Assembly: GCF_029961185.1 (NCBI RefSeq)
Contig: NZ_JASBQQ010000001.1
Coordinates: 842,462-906,461 of the forward strand
Direction of reading: 5' to 3'
Origin: Albidovulum aestuarii
GTDB taxonomy: Bacteria; Pseudomonadota; Alphaproteobacteria; Rhodobacterales; Rhodobacteraceae
DNA: 64,000 nt
Below the pieces are notes generated by a model. That model was not told where the DNA came from. It made no database searches and worked only from the letters and a program-made list of their open reading frames with translations. Within the stretch, counting starts at the first letter, position 1. Every line of letters begins with the position of its first letter. Below are positions 50,052 to 58,783 of the stretch, piece by piece. The position numbers were made by a program, and so were the translations under genes.

Positions 50052-51692
50052 TCAGAGTGCCGAGACCATGCGGCGCTGCTCGTCCCAGTCGGACGGAAGC
50101 GCGTGGGTCCTGCACCAGTCGGAGGTAAATCCGAGCGGCTGTTTGCCATCGAGAACGTCGCGGATGATGTCCGGGGCGAGGAAGGCGAGATCGACCATCT
50201 GCTGCACGCGGCGCTTCGAGACGCCTTCGGCTATTGCAATCTCATCGAAGCCGCGCCCGGCCCGGATCTCATTGAACCAGCGATGGGCGCGAGCGATGTT
50301 GCGGATCAACGTGTTATCGCGCCCGGCAGGGGCATCGGCGAGCACCAGCTTCGTCTCGACGCCGCGCTTGCGGAGCTGGAACGGCACGGATTTCGTAAGG
50401 GCATCTGCATCCAGCCGATCCACGTCCAGCGTCAGATGCAGGGCGAGCGCAGCTGCATCGAGGACGAGCATTAAATGCCCCGGCGCAATGTCGATGCGGC
50501 CGACGAGGTTCAGAAGATCGGCTCGACCTGCCGCACCGGTCAGCCCTTCCAGCCTGGACCGCAGCCGCGCGATCTCATCCGTGCCCGGCGCGGTCAACAA
50601 GCGTCCGGCCAGCGTGACGTCGGACAACATCCCGCGAACGACCGCCTCGATCCGAGCCTCCAGTTCTTCCGCTGGCAGCCGCCATCCGGAGACACCCGCC
50701 TCGCCGCTGCGCGCCGCCAAACGGTGCGAGATGTAATAGCGTAACCGTGCACCGGCCCGGGTCCGGGAATGCGAGGGCGTGAACCGGTCGCCGGTTTCAT
50801 CATAAATCTTGCCGCAGAGTAGCGAACGAGTGGACGATGCCTTCCGGGCGCGGGGTTTCCTTGCCTCGGCCGTCAGCTGCGCTTGCACTTCTTCCCAAAG
50901 TTCAGGTTCGATGATCGCGGGGTGTTGGCCGTCATGCACCTGTCCCTTGTGCCGTATCCTCCCGGCATAGAGCGGGTTCGTCAGGATGTGATGGATGTGA
51001 CCACGATCCAAAGGTATCCCGCCCCGCATGCGACCATCCGCAACGGCCCTGCGTTTCGACCGAAGGCCAAGCCCCGCTGCCGCCTCCTTGACGTCACGAA
51101 CCGTGCCGTACCCGCGGTAGAGATCGTAGAGTGTGCGCACCGTCTCTGCCTCTTCCGAATTGATCCGGAGCGTGCGCCCGTCGGCGTCGTAACCCAGCGG
51201 CACGTAGCCACCCATCCAGAGCCCCTTGCGCTTGGAGGCCGCGATCTTGTCGCGGATCCGCTCGGCCGTCACCTCACGTTCGAACTGGGCGAAGCTCAGG
51301 AGCATGTTGAGCGTGAGCCGCCCCATGCTGGTTGCGGTGTTGAAGCTCTGCGTCACCGAGACGAAGGAGGCTCCCGCCGAGTCCAGCCGGTCGACGATCT
51401 TGGCGAAATCGGCAAGCGACCGGGTCAGCCGGTCGATCTTGTAGACCACGATCTGATCGACGAGGCCGGCATCGACATCGGCCAAAAGCTGCTGCATCGC
51501 CGGGCGCTCCAACGTGCCACCCGAGATCCCGCCGTCATCGTATTGCGTTGGCTGCAATATCCAGCCTTCCGCCTTCTGGCTGGCAATGTAGGCAGCACAA
51601 GCCTCCCGCTGGGCATGGAGCGAGTTGAACTCCTGCTCGAGTCCCTCTTCAGAGCTCTTCCGCGTATAGATCGCGCAGCGGATCTTCTTCAT
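50052..51692 (-). CDS. Large serine recombinase (second copy)
   Basis: 546-residue large serine recombinase, same architecture as the copy at 9463-11139: CAIYTRKSSEEGLEQEFNSL with the catalytic serine, YDDGGISGGTLERPAMQQLL, YKIDRLTRSLADFAKIVDRL, FAQFEREVTAERIRDKIAAS, GKIYDETGDRFTPSHSRTR. The start overlaps the DUF2924 stop by four bases. It would integrate or excise the element comprising the genes at 46.2-52.6 kb. Confidence 0.92.
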   Translation of the reverse strand: MKKIRCAIYTRKSSEEGLEQEFNSLHAQREACAAYIASQKAEGWILQPTQYDDGGISGGTLERPAMQQLLADVDAGLVDQIVVYKIDRLTRSLADFAKIVDRLDSAGASFVSVTQSFNTATSMGRLTLNMLLSFAQFEREVTAERIRDKIAASKRKGLWMGGYVPLGYDADGRTLRINSEEAETVRTLYDLYRGYGTVRDVKEAAAGLGLRSKRRAVADGRMRGGIPLDRGHIHHILTNPLYAGRIRHKGQVHDGQHPAIIEPELWEEVQAQLTAEARKPRARKASSTRSLLCGKIYDETGDRFTPSHSRTRAGARLRYYISHRLAARSGEAGVSGWRLPAEELEARIEAVVRGMLSDVTLAGRLLTAPGTDEIARLRSRLEGLTGAAGRADLLNLVGRIDIAPGHLMLVLDAAALALHLTLDVDRLDADALTKSVPFQLRKRGVETKLVLADAPAGRDNTLIRNIARAHRWFNEIRAGRGFDEIAIAEGVSKRRVQQMVDLAFLAPDIIRDVLDGKQPLGFTSDWCRTHALPSDWDEQRRMVSAL

Positions 51693-52099
51693 CCCTTGCC
51701 TCCGGCTCGATCATTGAGTCCGAAGAAGCGCGGGCCGGACCAGGTCGTCCCCGTGATGTGCCGGGCAATGGCCGAGAGCGATGGCCAGGTCCTGCCGTCG
51801 AGCCGGAAGCCTTTCTCCTGCACCTCGACCTGGTAGTTCCGCCCGTTCCACTCCCGCAACAGATGCGCGCCGGGTCGCAACCGTCCCCGCGCTGCCTCTT
51901 CGACCGGCTTGCCCGACGCAATCTGGCTGAGCGCACGCCGGGTGGCGGCGGGCAGGCCGCCGTATTGCCTCACCTGCGCTTCGTGGGCGAGCGCCTTGCC
52001 CAGGAAGGCGACCGAGGCATAGGCGGGCGGAGGAGACCCGAAGGCCTCCTCCCAATCCTGCCTTAGCGCGGCCCGATCCGGATCGGCCTTACCCGGCAT
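51689..52099 (-). CDS. DUF2924 domain protein (second copy)
   Basis: 136-residue homologue of the protein at 11136-11573: FGSPPPAYASVAFLGKALAH, LPAATRRALSQIASGKPVEE, HLLREWNGRNYQVEVQEKGF, SLSAIARHITGTTWSGPRFF. The ATG at 52099 overlaps the DUF3489 stop and is preferred to a longer in-frame frame start. Conservation is strongest in the C-terminal strand-rich part. Confidence 0.8.
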   Translation of the reverse strand: MPGKADPDRAALRQDWEEAFGSPPPAYASVAFLGKALAHEAQVRQYGGLPAATRRALSQIASGKPVEEAARGRLRPGAHLLREWNGRNYQVEVQEKGFRLDGRTWPSLSAIARHITGTTWSGPRFFGLNDRAGGKG

Positions 52100-52415
52100 C
52101 CTTGGACTCCAGAGGGTTCGTGGCAGCGGTGTCCGCCGACACAGTGATGGCTGGCGTTCCGACGATCCGGTAGCGGGCTGGCTTTCCCTGCCCGGACTTC
52201 TCGGCAACCACCTCGTGGCCCGCCTTGCGCAAGCCGGTCAGTGCGGCTCGAGTGGTGTGTGTCTGCCAGCCGAGCTTCGTACTGATCGTGATAACGTCGG
52301 CACCCGCGACGGCGCCGAGCATCCTGATCAGCTGGTCCTTCTTGGTCGCACGCTTGGCCGGCAGCTTCGCGGACGCATTGCGCCGGGGTTTTACGTTGGT
52401 GATCACTGTGGTCAT
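52089..52415 (-). CDS. DUF3489 domain protein (second copy)
   Basis: 108-residue basic protein matching 11573-11878: KKDQLIRMLGAVAGADVITI, STKLGWQTHTTRAALTGLRK, AGHEVVAEKSGQGKPARYRI. AGGAG lies seven bases before the ATG at 52415; another ATG two codons earlier (52421) is possible. It is first in the three-gene unit. Confidence 0.75.
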   Translation of the reverse strand: MTTVITNVKPRRNASAKLPAKRATKKDQLIRMLGAVAGADVITISTKLGWQTHTTRAALTGLRKAGHEVVAEKSGQGKPARYRIVGTPAITVSADTAATNPLESKDAG

Positions 52416-52421
52416 GGTCAT

Positions 52422-52553
52422 CTCCTGTCCTAGGTCACAGGAGCGCCCTGCCCCTGCTACTGACATGAGCCCGGAGGAGCCCGGGCGGAGATGTGGCCGG
52501 TCATTCAAGCCAGTGTCACTACCGCTCTTGCACAGCGCGAAGTCCAGTCATTT
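52422..52553 (-). promoter_or_regulatory. Conserved leader of the second recombinase unit
   Basis: Matches 11879-12020: CTGCTACTGAC, a GCCCGG/CCGGGC stem at 52469-52486, ACCGCTCT and AAGTCCAGT in the same order and spacing. Probable promoter/operator of the DUF3489-DUF2924-recombinase operon. Confidence 0.55.
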
Positions 52554-52805
52554 TGATTGGGGCTGGCGGGATTCCGGGCTTTCGCCGCGGACGCACACTC
52601 ACCGTGAAGTGATTGCGAAAGCGGCCATTCTGATGCGAACAAGGATCATATTTGCTGCAAACACATGTTAGTGGTCGAACCTTCGGGAAACCGGACTTTC
52701 GCTGCAGGAGCAAGAGGGCGGGGCACCGACGGCGAAACCGGACATTCGCCCGACGGTCAGGCCGCGACGGGTTCGATCCGAATGGCCGGGCGGAAAGCGG
52801 ATGGG
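52554..52805. repeat. Three copies of a CCGG(A/G)C(T/A)TTCGC motif
   Basis: No gene. CCGGGCTTTCGC at 52574, CCGGACTTTCGC at 52691 and CCGGACATTCGC at 52738 lie just outside the IS1111-type element, in a stretch of intergenic character. Confidence 0.45.
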
Positions 52806-52885
52806 GTGGATGGCTCCTGCTCCAAGCGGCGTCGCGATGCGCCATAGTGCAGGTGTCTAAGTCTGCTTATGAGAGGAGCCACCCC

Positions 52886-53905
52886 ATGCAAGTTACCACG
52901 ATTGGTTTGGATCTCGCCAAGAACGTGTTTCAGGTCCATGGAATTGGCGAGGACAATGCCGTTGCCTTTAACCGGCCGCTACGGCGCGCACAGGTTTTGC
53001 CGTTCTTCGCGAAGCTTGAGCCCTGCCTGATCGGCATGGAGTCGTGCAGCAGCGCTCATCATTGGGCTCGTGAGTTGACCGCCTTGGGCCACGACGTGCG
53101 TTTGATCCCGCCGATATATGTCAAACCTTACGTGAAGCGCGGCAAATCCGATGCGATTGACGCCGAGGCAATTTGCGAAGCGGTTACCCGTCCGACCATG
53201 CGCTTTGTCGCGATTAAGACGGTTGAGCAACAAGCCTTGCTGTCCCTTCATCGTGCTCGCGATCTCTTGGTCAGGCAACGGACGCAGCTCGTCAACGGCC
53301 TTCGAGGACTGGTCGCCGAGTTCGGTATTTGCATTCCAAGAGGCCTGGCTCGTGTGATTGGTTTTGCTGAAGACATCACCCTCGGCGAAGTTCTCGACCT
53401 ACCTGATATTGCCAACGAGGTGATCCGCAACCTGTCTGAACAGCTCATGGCCCTCCACAATAGAATCCGTTGGTATGAAGAGCGTTTGAAGCAGGTCGCC
53501 AAGGAAGACGAACGGGTGCGGTTGTTGCGAACCATCCCTGGCGTTGGGGCGGTAACAGCCTCTGCCATCATCGCCAGCATTGGAGACGGGCACCAGTTCA
53601 GAAATGGCCGGGAGTTTGCTGCTTGGCTTGGCTTGACGCCTGCGAACAAATCCAGCGGTGGAAAAGAGAAGCTGGGACGGATCACCAAGATGGGCGATCA
53701 ATACTTAAGATCATTGCTTGTCGTCGGGATGACATCGCTGGTCAGGCAAACCCGATCACATCCGGAGCGCGCCAGCAAATGGCTGACGTCACTACTCGAA
53801 CGCAAACCTGCCCGCCTGGCTACAGTCGCTATGGCGAACAAGACAGCTCGGATCGTCTGGGCCGTTCTAACCCGAAACGCACCCTACAACCCACATATGG
53901 CCTGA
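52886..53905 (+). CDS. IS110-family (IS1111 group) transposase
   Basis: 339-residue DEDD transposase. The RuvC-like N-terminus has TIGLDLAKNVFQVHG (D), LIGMESCSSAHHWARELTAL (E), and RGKSDAIDAEAICEAVTRPT (D, D). The C-terminal Tnp20-like domain has LLRTIPGVGAVTASAIIASI and FAAWLGLTPANKSSGGKEKL with the catalytic serine. GAGAGGAG precedes the ATG. The protein appears intact. Confidence 0.94.
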   Translation: MQVTTIGLDLAKNVFQVHGIGEDNAVAFNRPLRRAQVLPFFAKLEPCLIGMESCSSAHHWARELTALGHDVRLIPPIYVKPYVKRGKSDAIDAEAICEAVTRPTMRFVAIKTVEQQALLSLHRARDLLVRQRTQLVNGLRGLVAEFGICIPRGLARVIGFAEDITLGEVLDLPDIANEVIRNLSEQLMALHNRIRWYEERLKQVAKEDERVRLLRTIPGVGAVTASAIIASIGDGHQFRNGREFAAWLGLTPANKSSGGKEKLGRITKMGDQYLRSLLVVGMTSLVRQTRSHPERASKWLTSLLERKPARLATVAMANKTARIVWAVLTRNAPYNPHMA

Positions 53906-54129
53906 GGAGAAAGAACCACGAGTTAGCAAGACCTGCGAAATGATGGTGCATCAGTCAGCCGCCAAAACCAGGACACCCCGTCGAAGGTCCCGGGCGTTAC
54001 AGCCCGCAAAGCCGTAAAGGACTTGGTTTGCGGAACCCATCAGGGCCAGCGGTCAAAACCGCGCAAACAGGCCGGACACACGACTGCTTCTGACAAATGC
54101 ACGAAATCAACTCAAAAAGGGCTTGCTAT
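53906..54129 (+). ncRNA. Candidate guide (bridge/seek) RNA region of the IS1111 element
   Basis: The 224 bases between the transposase stop and the right inverted repeat contain no gene. IS110-family elements express a structured RNA that pairs with target and donor DNA, and in the IS1111 group it comes from this 3' end. Local pairing is visible, for example GGGCGTTACAGCCC near 53988-54001. The RNA itself is inferred from family and position. Confidence 0.45.
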
Positions 54130-54144
54130 GCAGGAGCCATCCAC

Positions 54145-54467
54145 ACAGGACCTTCGCTGCGACTGCGATCAAAACACACACAACCTCAAAAGCTGACGTT
54201 CATATGGCTTCGACGGTAGCTTCGGGCTGCCAGCGACGGCGGCCCGGGCTCCTATATTTTCGGACTTTCAGAGATCGCCAGAGCGTCTTCGAACTCGATC
54301 CCGAAGTAGCACACCTTGCTGTTTTTCCTGGTATCCCCGAGCAAGAGCTATATAGCCGCAGGTTGCCAGTCTTTCTGCAAATACGGGCAACTTTGCTCCA
54401 CCGCATGGAATGCTTGCCGTAACCCGTGGAGTGTAGCAACTAATGCGTTGGGGGATCTGTTAATTTG
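54145..54467. other. Intergenic stretch without a recognisable gene
   Basis: This 323-base stretch lies between the IS1111 right end and the end of the HAD phosphatase gene. Short frames exist, but none has a recognisable product. I see no clear terminator. Confidence 0.4.
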
Positions 54468-55352
54468 TCAGATCCGCGGCAGCCGCCACGTCGGGATGAG
54501 CGCAGAGCGATTGCAGAATGAACGCGTATTGACTCCGGCGAACAATCCGTCGCCTGTGACCAAAACGGTACGCCATCCCCGTGCTGCAGCTCCAAGGATA
54601 TCGGTGTGCAACGTGTCGCCACACATGGCGATCCTGTGTTCAGGAACGCCCGGAAGCGACGCCTCGATCATCTCGTATACTTCAGGAAACGGTTTGCCGA
54701 AAAAGCGGATGTCACCGTGACATTCGTCGGCAAGCAAATGTCCGTAGTAACCTGGTTCCAGTGAGAAGCCGAAATCGCGTGGTGCCACCAGATCCGCGTT
54801 CGCGATCACCAGCGGGCGCGGGCGGGTCAGCAGGCTTAGCCTGAGAACTTCCTGATGCTCCGGTCGCCAAGCCTCGGTGGAGAGGAAGAGGAAACCATCG
54901 ACACGATCATACACCGCAGGATTGTTGCCGAGATGGCAGGTCGAGGCGGGAATGTCGCCCAAGGTATCCGATGGCGCGGCGATGCATCCCCATAGCCGCG
55001 CATCCAATCCGGCAAGCGCCGCATCGCGGCTTGTAACGATCTCGTCGCCCGAGATCCGCATTCCAAGCTTACGAAACTTGTCCGTTGCACTCTCGTGGTT
55101 GTAACTCGCCGCGTTCGACAGAATCCGGATCTGGTGCCCCGCCGAGCGTAGTTCATCCAGCCGTTCGGCGGCACCCGGAATGGCGGTTTCTCCGACATTG
55201 AGGACGCCGAATGCATCAAAGACGAAGGCATCCACCTGTCCCGCGATGTCGAGAAGGGAGCCGATTTCGGTAGTCGCTTCGGCAAAACCAGCGTCGGGAA
55301 GCCGGTGCCGCACCGCTTCATAGCGATTGAAGATGGAAAAGACGTCTTCCAT
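54468..55352 (-). CDS. HAD-IIA family phosphatase (NagD/Pgp-like)
   Basis: 294-residue HAD-superfamily hydrolase with a type IIA cap. Motif I is VFDAFGVLNVG (nucleophile aspartate), motif II ILSNAAS, motif III FFGKPFPE (lysine), motif IV MCGDTLHTDILGAAARG. Some relatives hydrolyse glycerol 3-phosphate or 2-phosphoglycolate. Its position divergent from a GlpR-like regulator and an ugp operon suggests glycerol 3-phosphate or a related metabolite, by inference. A TTG start at 55385 would add 11 residues; the ATG at 55352 is preferred. Confidence 0.85.
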   Translation of the reverse strand: MEDVFSIFNRYEAVRHRLPDAGFAEATTEIGSLLDIAGQVDAFVFDAFGVLNVGETAIPGAAERLDELRSAGHQIRILSNAASYNHESATDKFRKLGMRISGDEIVTSRDAALAGLDARLWGCIAAPSDTLGDIPASTCHLGNNPAVYDRVDGFLFLSTEAWRPEHQEVLRLSLLTRPRPLVIANADLVAPRDFGFSLEPGYYGHLLADECHGDIRFFGKPFPEVYEMIEASLPGVPEHRIAMCGDTLHTDILGAAARGWRTVLVTGDGLFAGVNTRSFCNRSALIPTWRLPRI

Positions 55353-55385
55353 TTGGTCCGTCGGTTCCCCCGAAAGATCACGCAA

Positions 55386-55619
55386 TTAGGCCGCGACTCT
55401 GCTGAATGGTAACCGCCTCTGCTGGAAATGAAAGCAAAAACTCCAAAACAACATTTTTAACAAGACAGAATTCACGGTATATGGTTGTTATTAAGCGTAT
55501 TTTTGTCCATCTATCGCGACGGGGGTAGTTTCTAATCCGAATCTGCACAATTTTGTACGAGTTTTTTGTTGTTTTGTGGCTTTTTTGGGGTATCGTTCCA
55601 CCAAAGACACAGGTGGCTG
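55386..55619. promoter_or_regulatory. Divergent promoter region between phosphatase and DeoR-type genes
   Basis: AT-rich 234-base interval. CAAAACAACA at 55444-55453 recurs in inverted orientation as TGTTGTTTTG at 55567-55576, close to each divergent start. These could be half-sites for the DeoR-type regulator; binding is inferred. Confidence 0.45.
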
Positions 55620-56396
55620 ATGGCATCCAAGAAGATCAGGCGGCGCGACCTTATAGAGCAGGTCGTTCAGGAGCGGGGAGGCGTCAGCGTGGGCGCCTTG
55701 GCCGAGATGCTTGGCGTATCAACTCAGACGATCCGGCGCGATCTCGACATTCTAAGCAACAGCCAGGGTTTGCGCCGTGCGCACGGGCGGATCGAATTGG
55801 CCGAGGACCGCCTGAACACTCCTTTTGACCAGCGCGCCGGCACCAATCTTGTCGGCAAGCGCGCCATCGCCGAAGTGGCTGCGGCGCAGATCCCCGATGG
55901 TGCCACGCTCTTTATCTCCATCGGCTCGACAGTGCTCAGCGTTGCGCGCGCGTTGCATCGGCGCAAGGAACTGACCGTCATCACCAATAACCTTAGCGCG
56001 GCGATGGCTCTGAGCGAAGAGGTGTCGAACCGGATCATCATTCCCGGCGGCGAGATTCGGCTGCCCGACCGCGATTTCGTGGGCGAAGAGGTGGTTGATT
56101 TTTTCGCGCGATATCGCTCGGAATACGCGATCTTCGGAACAGCGGGCATCGACCTCGACGGTGGACTGCTGGAGTTTCATCAGGCGGAAGTACGCGCGAC
56201 CGAACGGATGCGGAAAAACGCGCAGAAATCGATCCTAGTCATCGACCAAAGCAAGTTTGGGCGTCTTGCGCCGGCGGCCGGCGGAAATCTGTCTGAGATT
56301 GACCTAGTGATCTGCGATCGCCGACCCTCAAAGCCATACACGGACCTCGTGGAAGGGTTGGGCCGACAAATCATCTTTACAGAGGGGGCGGAGTGA
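55620..56396 (+). CDS. DeoR-family transcriptional regulator (GlpR-like)
   Basis: 258-residue regulator. The N-terminal DeoR helix-turn-helix reads RRRDLIEQVVQERGGVSVGA and LGVSTQTIRRDLDILSNSQG; the sugar-phosphate-sensing C-terminal domain includes GATLFISIGSTVLSVARAL, LTVITNNLSAAMALSE and SEYAIFGTAGIDLDGGLLEF. GlpR-type proteins respond to glycerol 3-phosphate. It is four bases from the ATPase gene of the uptake operon. The ATG at 55620 gives the usual length; an earlier in-frame start lies in the AT-rich promoter. Confidence 0.9.
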   Translation: MASKKIRRRDLIEQVVQERGGVSVGALAEMLGVSTQTIRRDLDILSNSQGLRRAHGRIELAEDRLNTPFDQRAGTNLVGKRAIAEVAAAQIPDGATLFISIGSTVLSVARALHRRKELTVITNNLSAAMALSEEVSNRIIIPGGEIRLPDRDFVGEEVVDFFARYRSEYAIFGTAGIDLDGGLLEFHQAEVRATERMRKNAQKSILVIDQSKFGRLAPAAGGNLSEIDLVICDRRPSKPYTDLVEGLGRQIIFTEGAE

Positions 56397-56399
56397 GCA

Positions 56400-57422
56400 A
56401 TGGCAGAACCGTTCGTTCATGTTGAAAACGTTGCTAAACGCTGGAACGGACAGCTTGGGGTTGAGAATATTTCGCTTTCAATACCGCGCGGGTCATTCGT
56501 CGCGCTTTTGGGCCCCTCGGGCTGCGGAAAATCGACAACGCTCCGTCTGCTCTCGGGGCTCGAACTACCCGATGAGGGGCGTATCGTCATCGACGGTCGT
56601 GATGTGACCACGGCTGCGCCTTCGGAACGAAACTTGTCGATGGTGTTTCAATCCTACGCCCTGTTCCCGCACCTCAGCGTGGCTGAAAACGTTGTCTTCG
56701 GCCTCAAAGTGCGAAAGGTCGGTGCGGCGGAGCGGCGTGAGAAACTTACCCGCGCTCTCGAGATCACCGGTCTGTTGGGCTACGAGAAACGCAAGCCTGG
56801 CGAACTGTCGGGCGGGCAGCGGCAACGCGTGGCGCTCGCCCGGGCGATCGTTGCGAACCAGCCCCTGTGCCTGATGGATGAACCGCTGTCGAACCTCGAC
56901 GCCAAGCTTCGCGCATCGGTTCGCAAGGACATCAAGAAGCTTCAGGTCGATCTTGGGATCACGGTGGTCTATGTCACCCACGATCAGACCGAGGCGATGA
57001 GCATGGCCGACATGGTGGTGCTGATGAAGGACGGGCATATCCAACAGACCGGAGCGCCAGAGGACCTTTACTACAAGCCTGTCAATACTTTCGTAGCCGA
57101 GTTCGTAGGTGCGCCGCCCATGGCGTTGATCGGAGGCAAGGCGCTGCCGGGATTCGAACAGGCAGCCACCATCGGGCTTCGGGCTGAAAATGTGCGCGTA
57201 GCCGAACCTGGGAAAGGCCGTCTGAACTGCCAGGTCACCGATTGCGAGTTCCTTGGGTCCGAAACTTTCATTGGACTTTCGCACCCTTCCGCCACGGGGC
57301 TCACCGTAAGCATGCCGGGACTCAAGCAGATTCCCGCAGGCGAAAAGATGGAAATCTCGTTCGCCGACGAAGACCTTCATTTCTTCGACGATACAGGGCG
57401 AAGGCTCACGCAACCGGCCTGA
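56400..57422 (+). CDS. ugpC: sn-Glycerol-3-phosphate-type ABC transporter ATPase
   Basis: 340-residue CUT1-type ATPase. Walker A LLGPSGCGKSTTLRLLSG, Q-loop FQSYALFPHLSV, signature ELSGGQRQRVALARAIVANQ, Walker B LCLMDEPLSNLD and H-loop VYVTHDQTEAMSMADM are present, followed by a C-terminal TOBE domain. With UgpB, UgpA and UgpE it forms an importer, probably of glycerol 3-phosphate or glycerophosphodiesters. It is the first transporter gene after the regulator. Confidence 0.9.
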   Translation: MAEPFVHVENVAKRWNGQLGVENISLSIPRGSFVALLGPSGCGKSTTLRLLSGLELPDEGRIVIDGRDVTTAAPSERNLSMVFQSYALFPHLSVAENVVFGLKVRKVGAAERREKLTRALEITGLLGYEKRKPGELSGGQRQRVALARAIVANQPLCLMDEPLSNLDAKLRASVRKDIKKLQVDLGITVVYVTHDQTEAMSMADMVVLMKDGHIQQTGAPEDLYYKPVNTFVAEFVGAPPMALIGGKALPGFEQAATIGLRAENVRVAEPGKGRLNCQVTDCEFLGSETFIGLSHPSATGLTVSMPGLKQIPAGEKMEISFADEDLHFFDDTGRRLTQPA

Positions 57423-57473
57423 GGTCGCCCAACGGATAAAGAAACGATTATCGAAACAACTAGGGAGGAAACC

Positions 57474-58730
57474 ATGAACGCAATTAGGAAAATCGGACTG
57501 GCCGCCGTTTCGGCCACAGCTCTCGCCGCTCCGGCATTGGCGGAAACGGAACTGACGATGTACTACCCGATCGCGGTCGGCGGCGCGCTGACCGAGGTGG
57601 TAGACGGCATCGTTGCTGACTTCGAAGCCGCGAACCCCGATATCAAGGTCAATGCCATTTACTCCGGCAACTACGATGATACTCGGGTTCGGGCACTGTC
57701 GGCGCTTGCCTCTGGCGAACCGGCGCAGCTTGCGGTGATGTTCTCGATTGATGCCTATGACCTGATCGAACAGGATCTCATCGTTGCCTTCGAAGATATC
57801 GAGGGCGTGAGCCCCGACTGGTTGAACAGCTTCTATCCCGCGCTCATGGCGAATGGCCGTATCGAGGGCAAGACATGGGGCATCCCCTTCCAGCGTTCGA
57901 CGATTGTCGCCTATTACAATAAGGACAAGTTCCGCGAAGCCGGCCTTGATCCCGAAAGTCCGCCCGCGACATGGGAAGAAATGGTCTCGATGGGAAAGGC
58001 TCTCACCAAAGAGGGCACCTATGGGCTCATGATCCCATCGACAGGCTACCCTTACTGGATGTTCCAGGCACTCGCGATCCAGAACGGCAAGGAAGTCATG
58101 TCCGATGACGGCCTGACGACCTATTTCGACGACCCAGCCGTCATCGAAACGCTCGATTTCTGGAAATCGCTGTCCACGGAACATGGGATCATGCCCGAAG
58201 GCACCGTCGAGTGGGGAACCCTGCGCCAGGCGTTCCTTGAGGGTCAGACCGCGATGATGTGGCACTCGACCGGCAATCTCACCGCCGTGAAGAACGACGC
58301 GAGCTTCGACTTCGGCGTGGCCGAACTGCCTGCGAATGTGCGCAAGGGCTCGCCCACCGGCGGAGGCAACTTCTACGTCTTCAAGGACACCTCGCCAGAG
58401 GAGAAGGCCGCAGCACTCAAGCTGATCGAGTTCATGACCGCGCCCGAACAGGCGGCGACATGGTCGATCAAGACCGGCTATATGGGCGTGTCGTCCGCCG
58501 CCTACGAAACCGAGGCGCTTAAGGCCTATACTGAGGAGTTTCCTCCAGCGCTTGTGGCGCGTAACCAGCTTGAAAACGCTGTGGCCGAGTTTTCGACCTT
58601 TGAAACCGCACGTGTGCGCGAGGGACTGAACAACGCGATCCAGGCGGCGCTCACCGGAACCAAGACTTCGTCAGACGCGCTGGCCGAGGCTCAGGCGGCA
58701 GCGGTCCGGCTGCTGAGCGACTACCAATAA
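57474..58730 (+). CDS. ugpB: Glycerol-3-phosphate-type substrate-binding protein
   Basis: 418-residue periplasmic receptor with a signal peptide (RKIGLAAVSATALAAPALAE). The family 1 binding fold includes ELTMYYPIAVGGALTEVVDG, NPDIKVNAIYSGNYDD, WGIPFQRSTIVAYYNKDKF, SPTGGGNFYVFKDTSPEEKA and TGYMGVSSAAYE, similar to UgpB. GGGAGGAAACC precedes the ATG. A hairpin follows the stop, commonly used to keep more mRNA for the binding protein than for the permeases. Confidence 0.9.
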   Translation: MNAIRKIGLAAVSATALAAPALAETELTMYYPIAVGGALTEVVDGIVADFEAANPDIKVNAIYSGNYDDTRVRALSALASGEPAQLAVMFSIDAYDLIEQDLIVAFEDIEGVSPDWLNSFYPALMANGRIEGKTWGIPFQRSTIVAYYNKDKFREAGLDPESPPATWEEMVSMGKALTKEGTYGLMIPSTGYPYWMFQALAIQNGKEVMSDDGLTTYFDDPAVIETLDFWKSLSTEHGIMPEGTVEWGTLRQAFLEGQTAMMWHSTGNLTAVKNDASFDFGVAELPANVRKGSPTGGGNFYVFKDTSPEEKAAALKLIEFMTAPEQAATWSIKTGYMGVSSAAYETEALKAYTEEFPPALVARNQLENAVAEFSTFETARVREGLNNAIQAALTGTKTSSDALAEAQAAAVRLLSDYQ

Positions 58731-58737
58731 GCCAGAA

Positions 58738-58763
58738 GGATGTCCGGTAGTGGCCGGGCATCC
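58738..58763 (+). terminator. Intercistronic hairpin between ugpB and ugpA
   Basis: GGATGTCCGG pairs with CCGGGCATCC (one mismatch) around a six-base loop, eight bases after the ugpB stop. No U-run follows. It probably stabilises the upstream mRNA or attenuates the permease genes. Confidence 0.5.
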
Positions 58764-58783
58764 GCATTTCTTGGGGGCGGAAG

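Larger units (their letters stand above)
52806..54144 (+). mobile_element. IS1111-type element (IS110 family)
   Basis: The transposase gene is flanked by perfect 15-bp inverted repeats GTGGATGGCTCCTGC (52806-52820) and its complement (54130-54144), probably subterminal as in the IS1111 group. A 65-base leader precedes the gene and a 224-base non-coding stretch follows it. No target duplication is expected for this family. Confidence 0.82.

Noticed and set aside
49720..50115. 131-codon minus-strand frame over the TTCCCTG array
   Set aside because: It spans repeats and an att block and ends inside the recombinase gene; its sequence reflects the repeats, not a protein.
56565..58265. 566-codon minus-strand frame across ugpC and ugpB
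   Set aside because: It runs antisense across two well-supported genes and has no recognisable domain.
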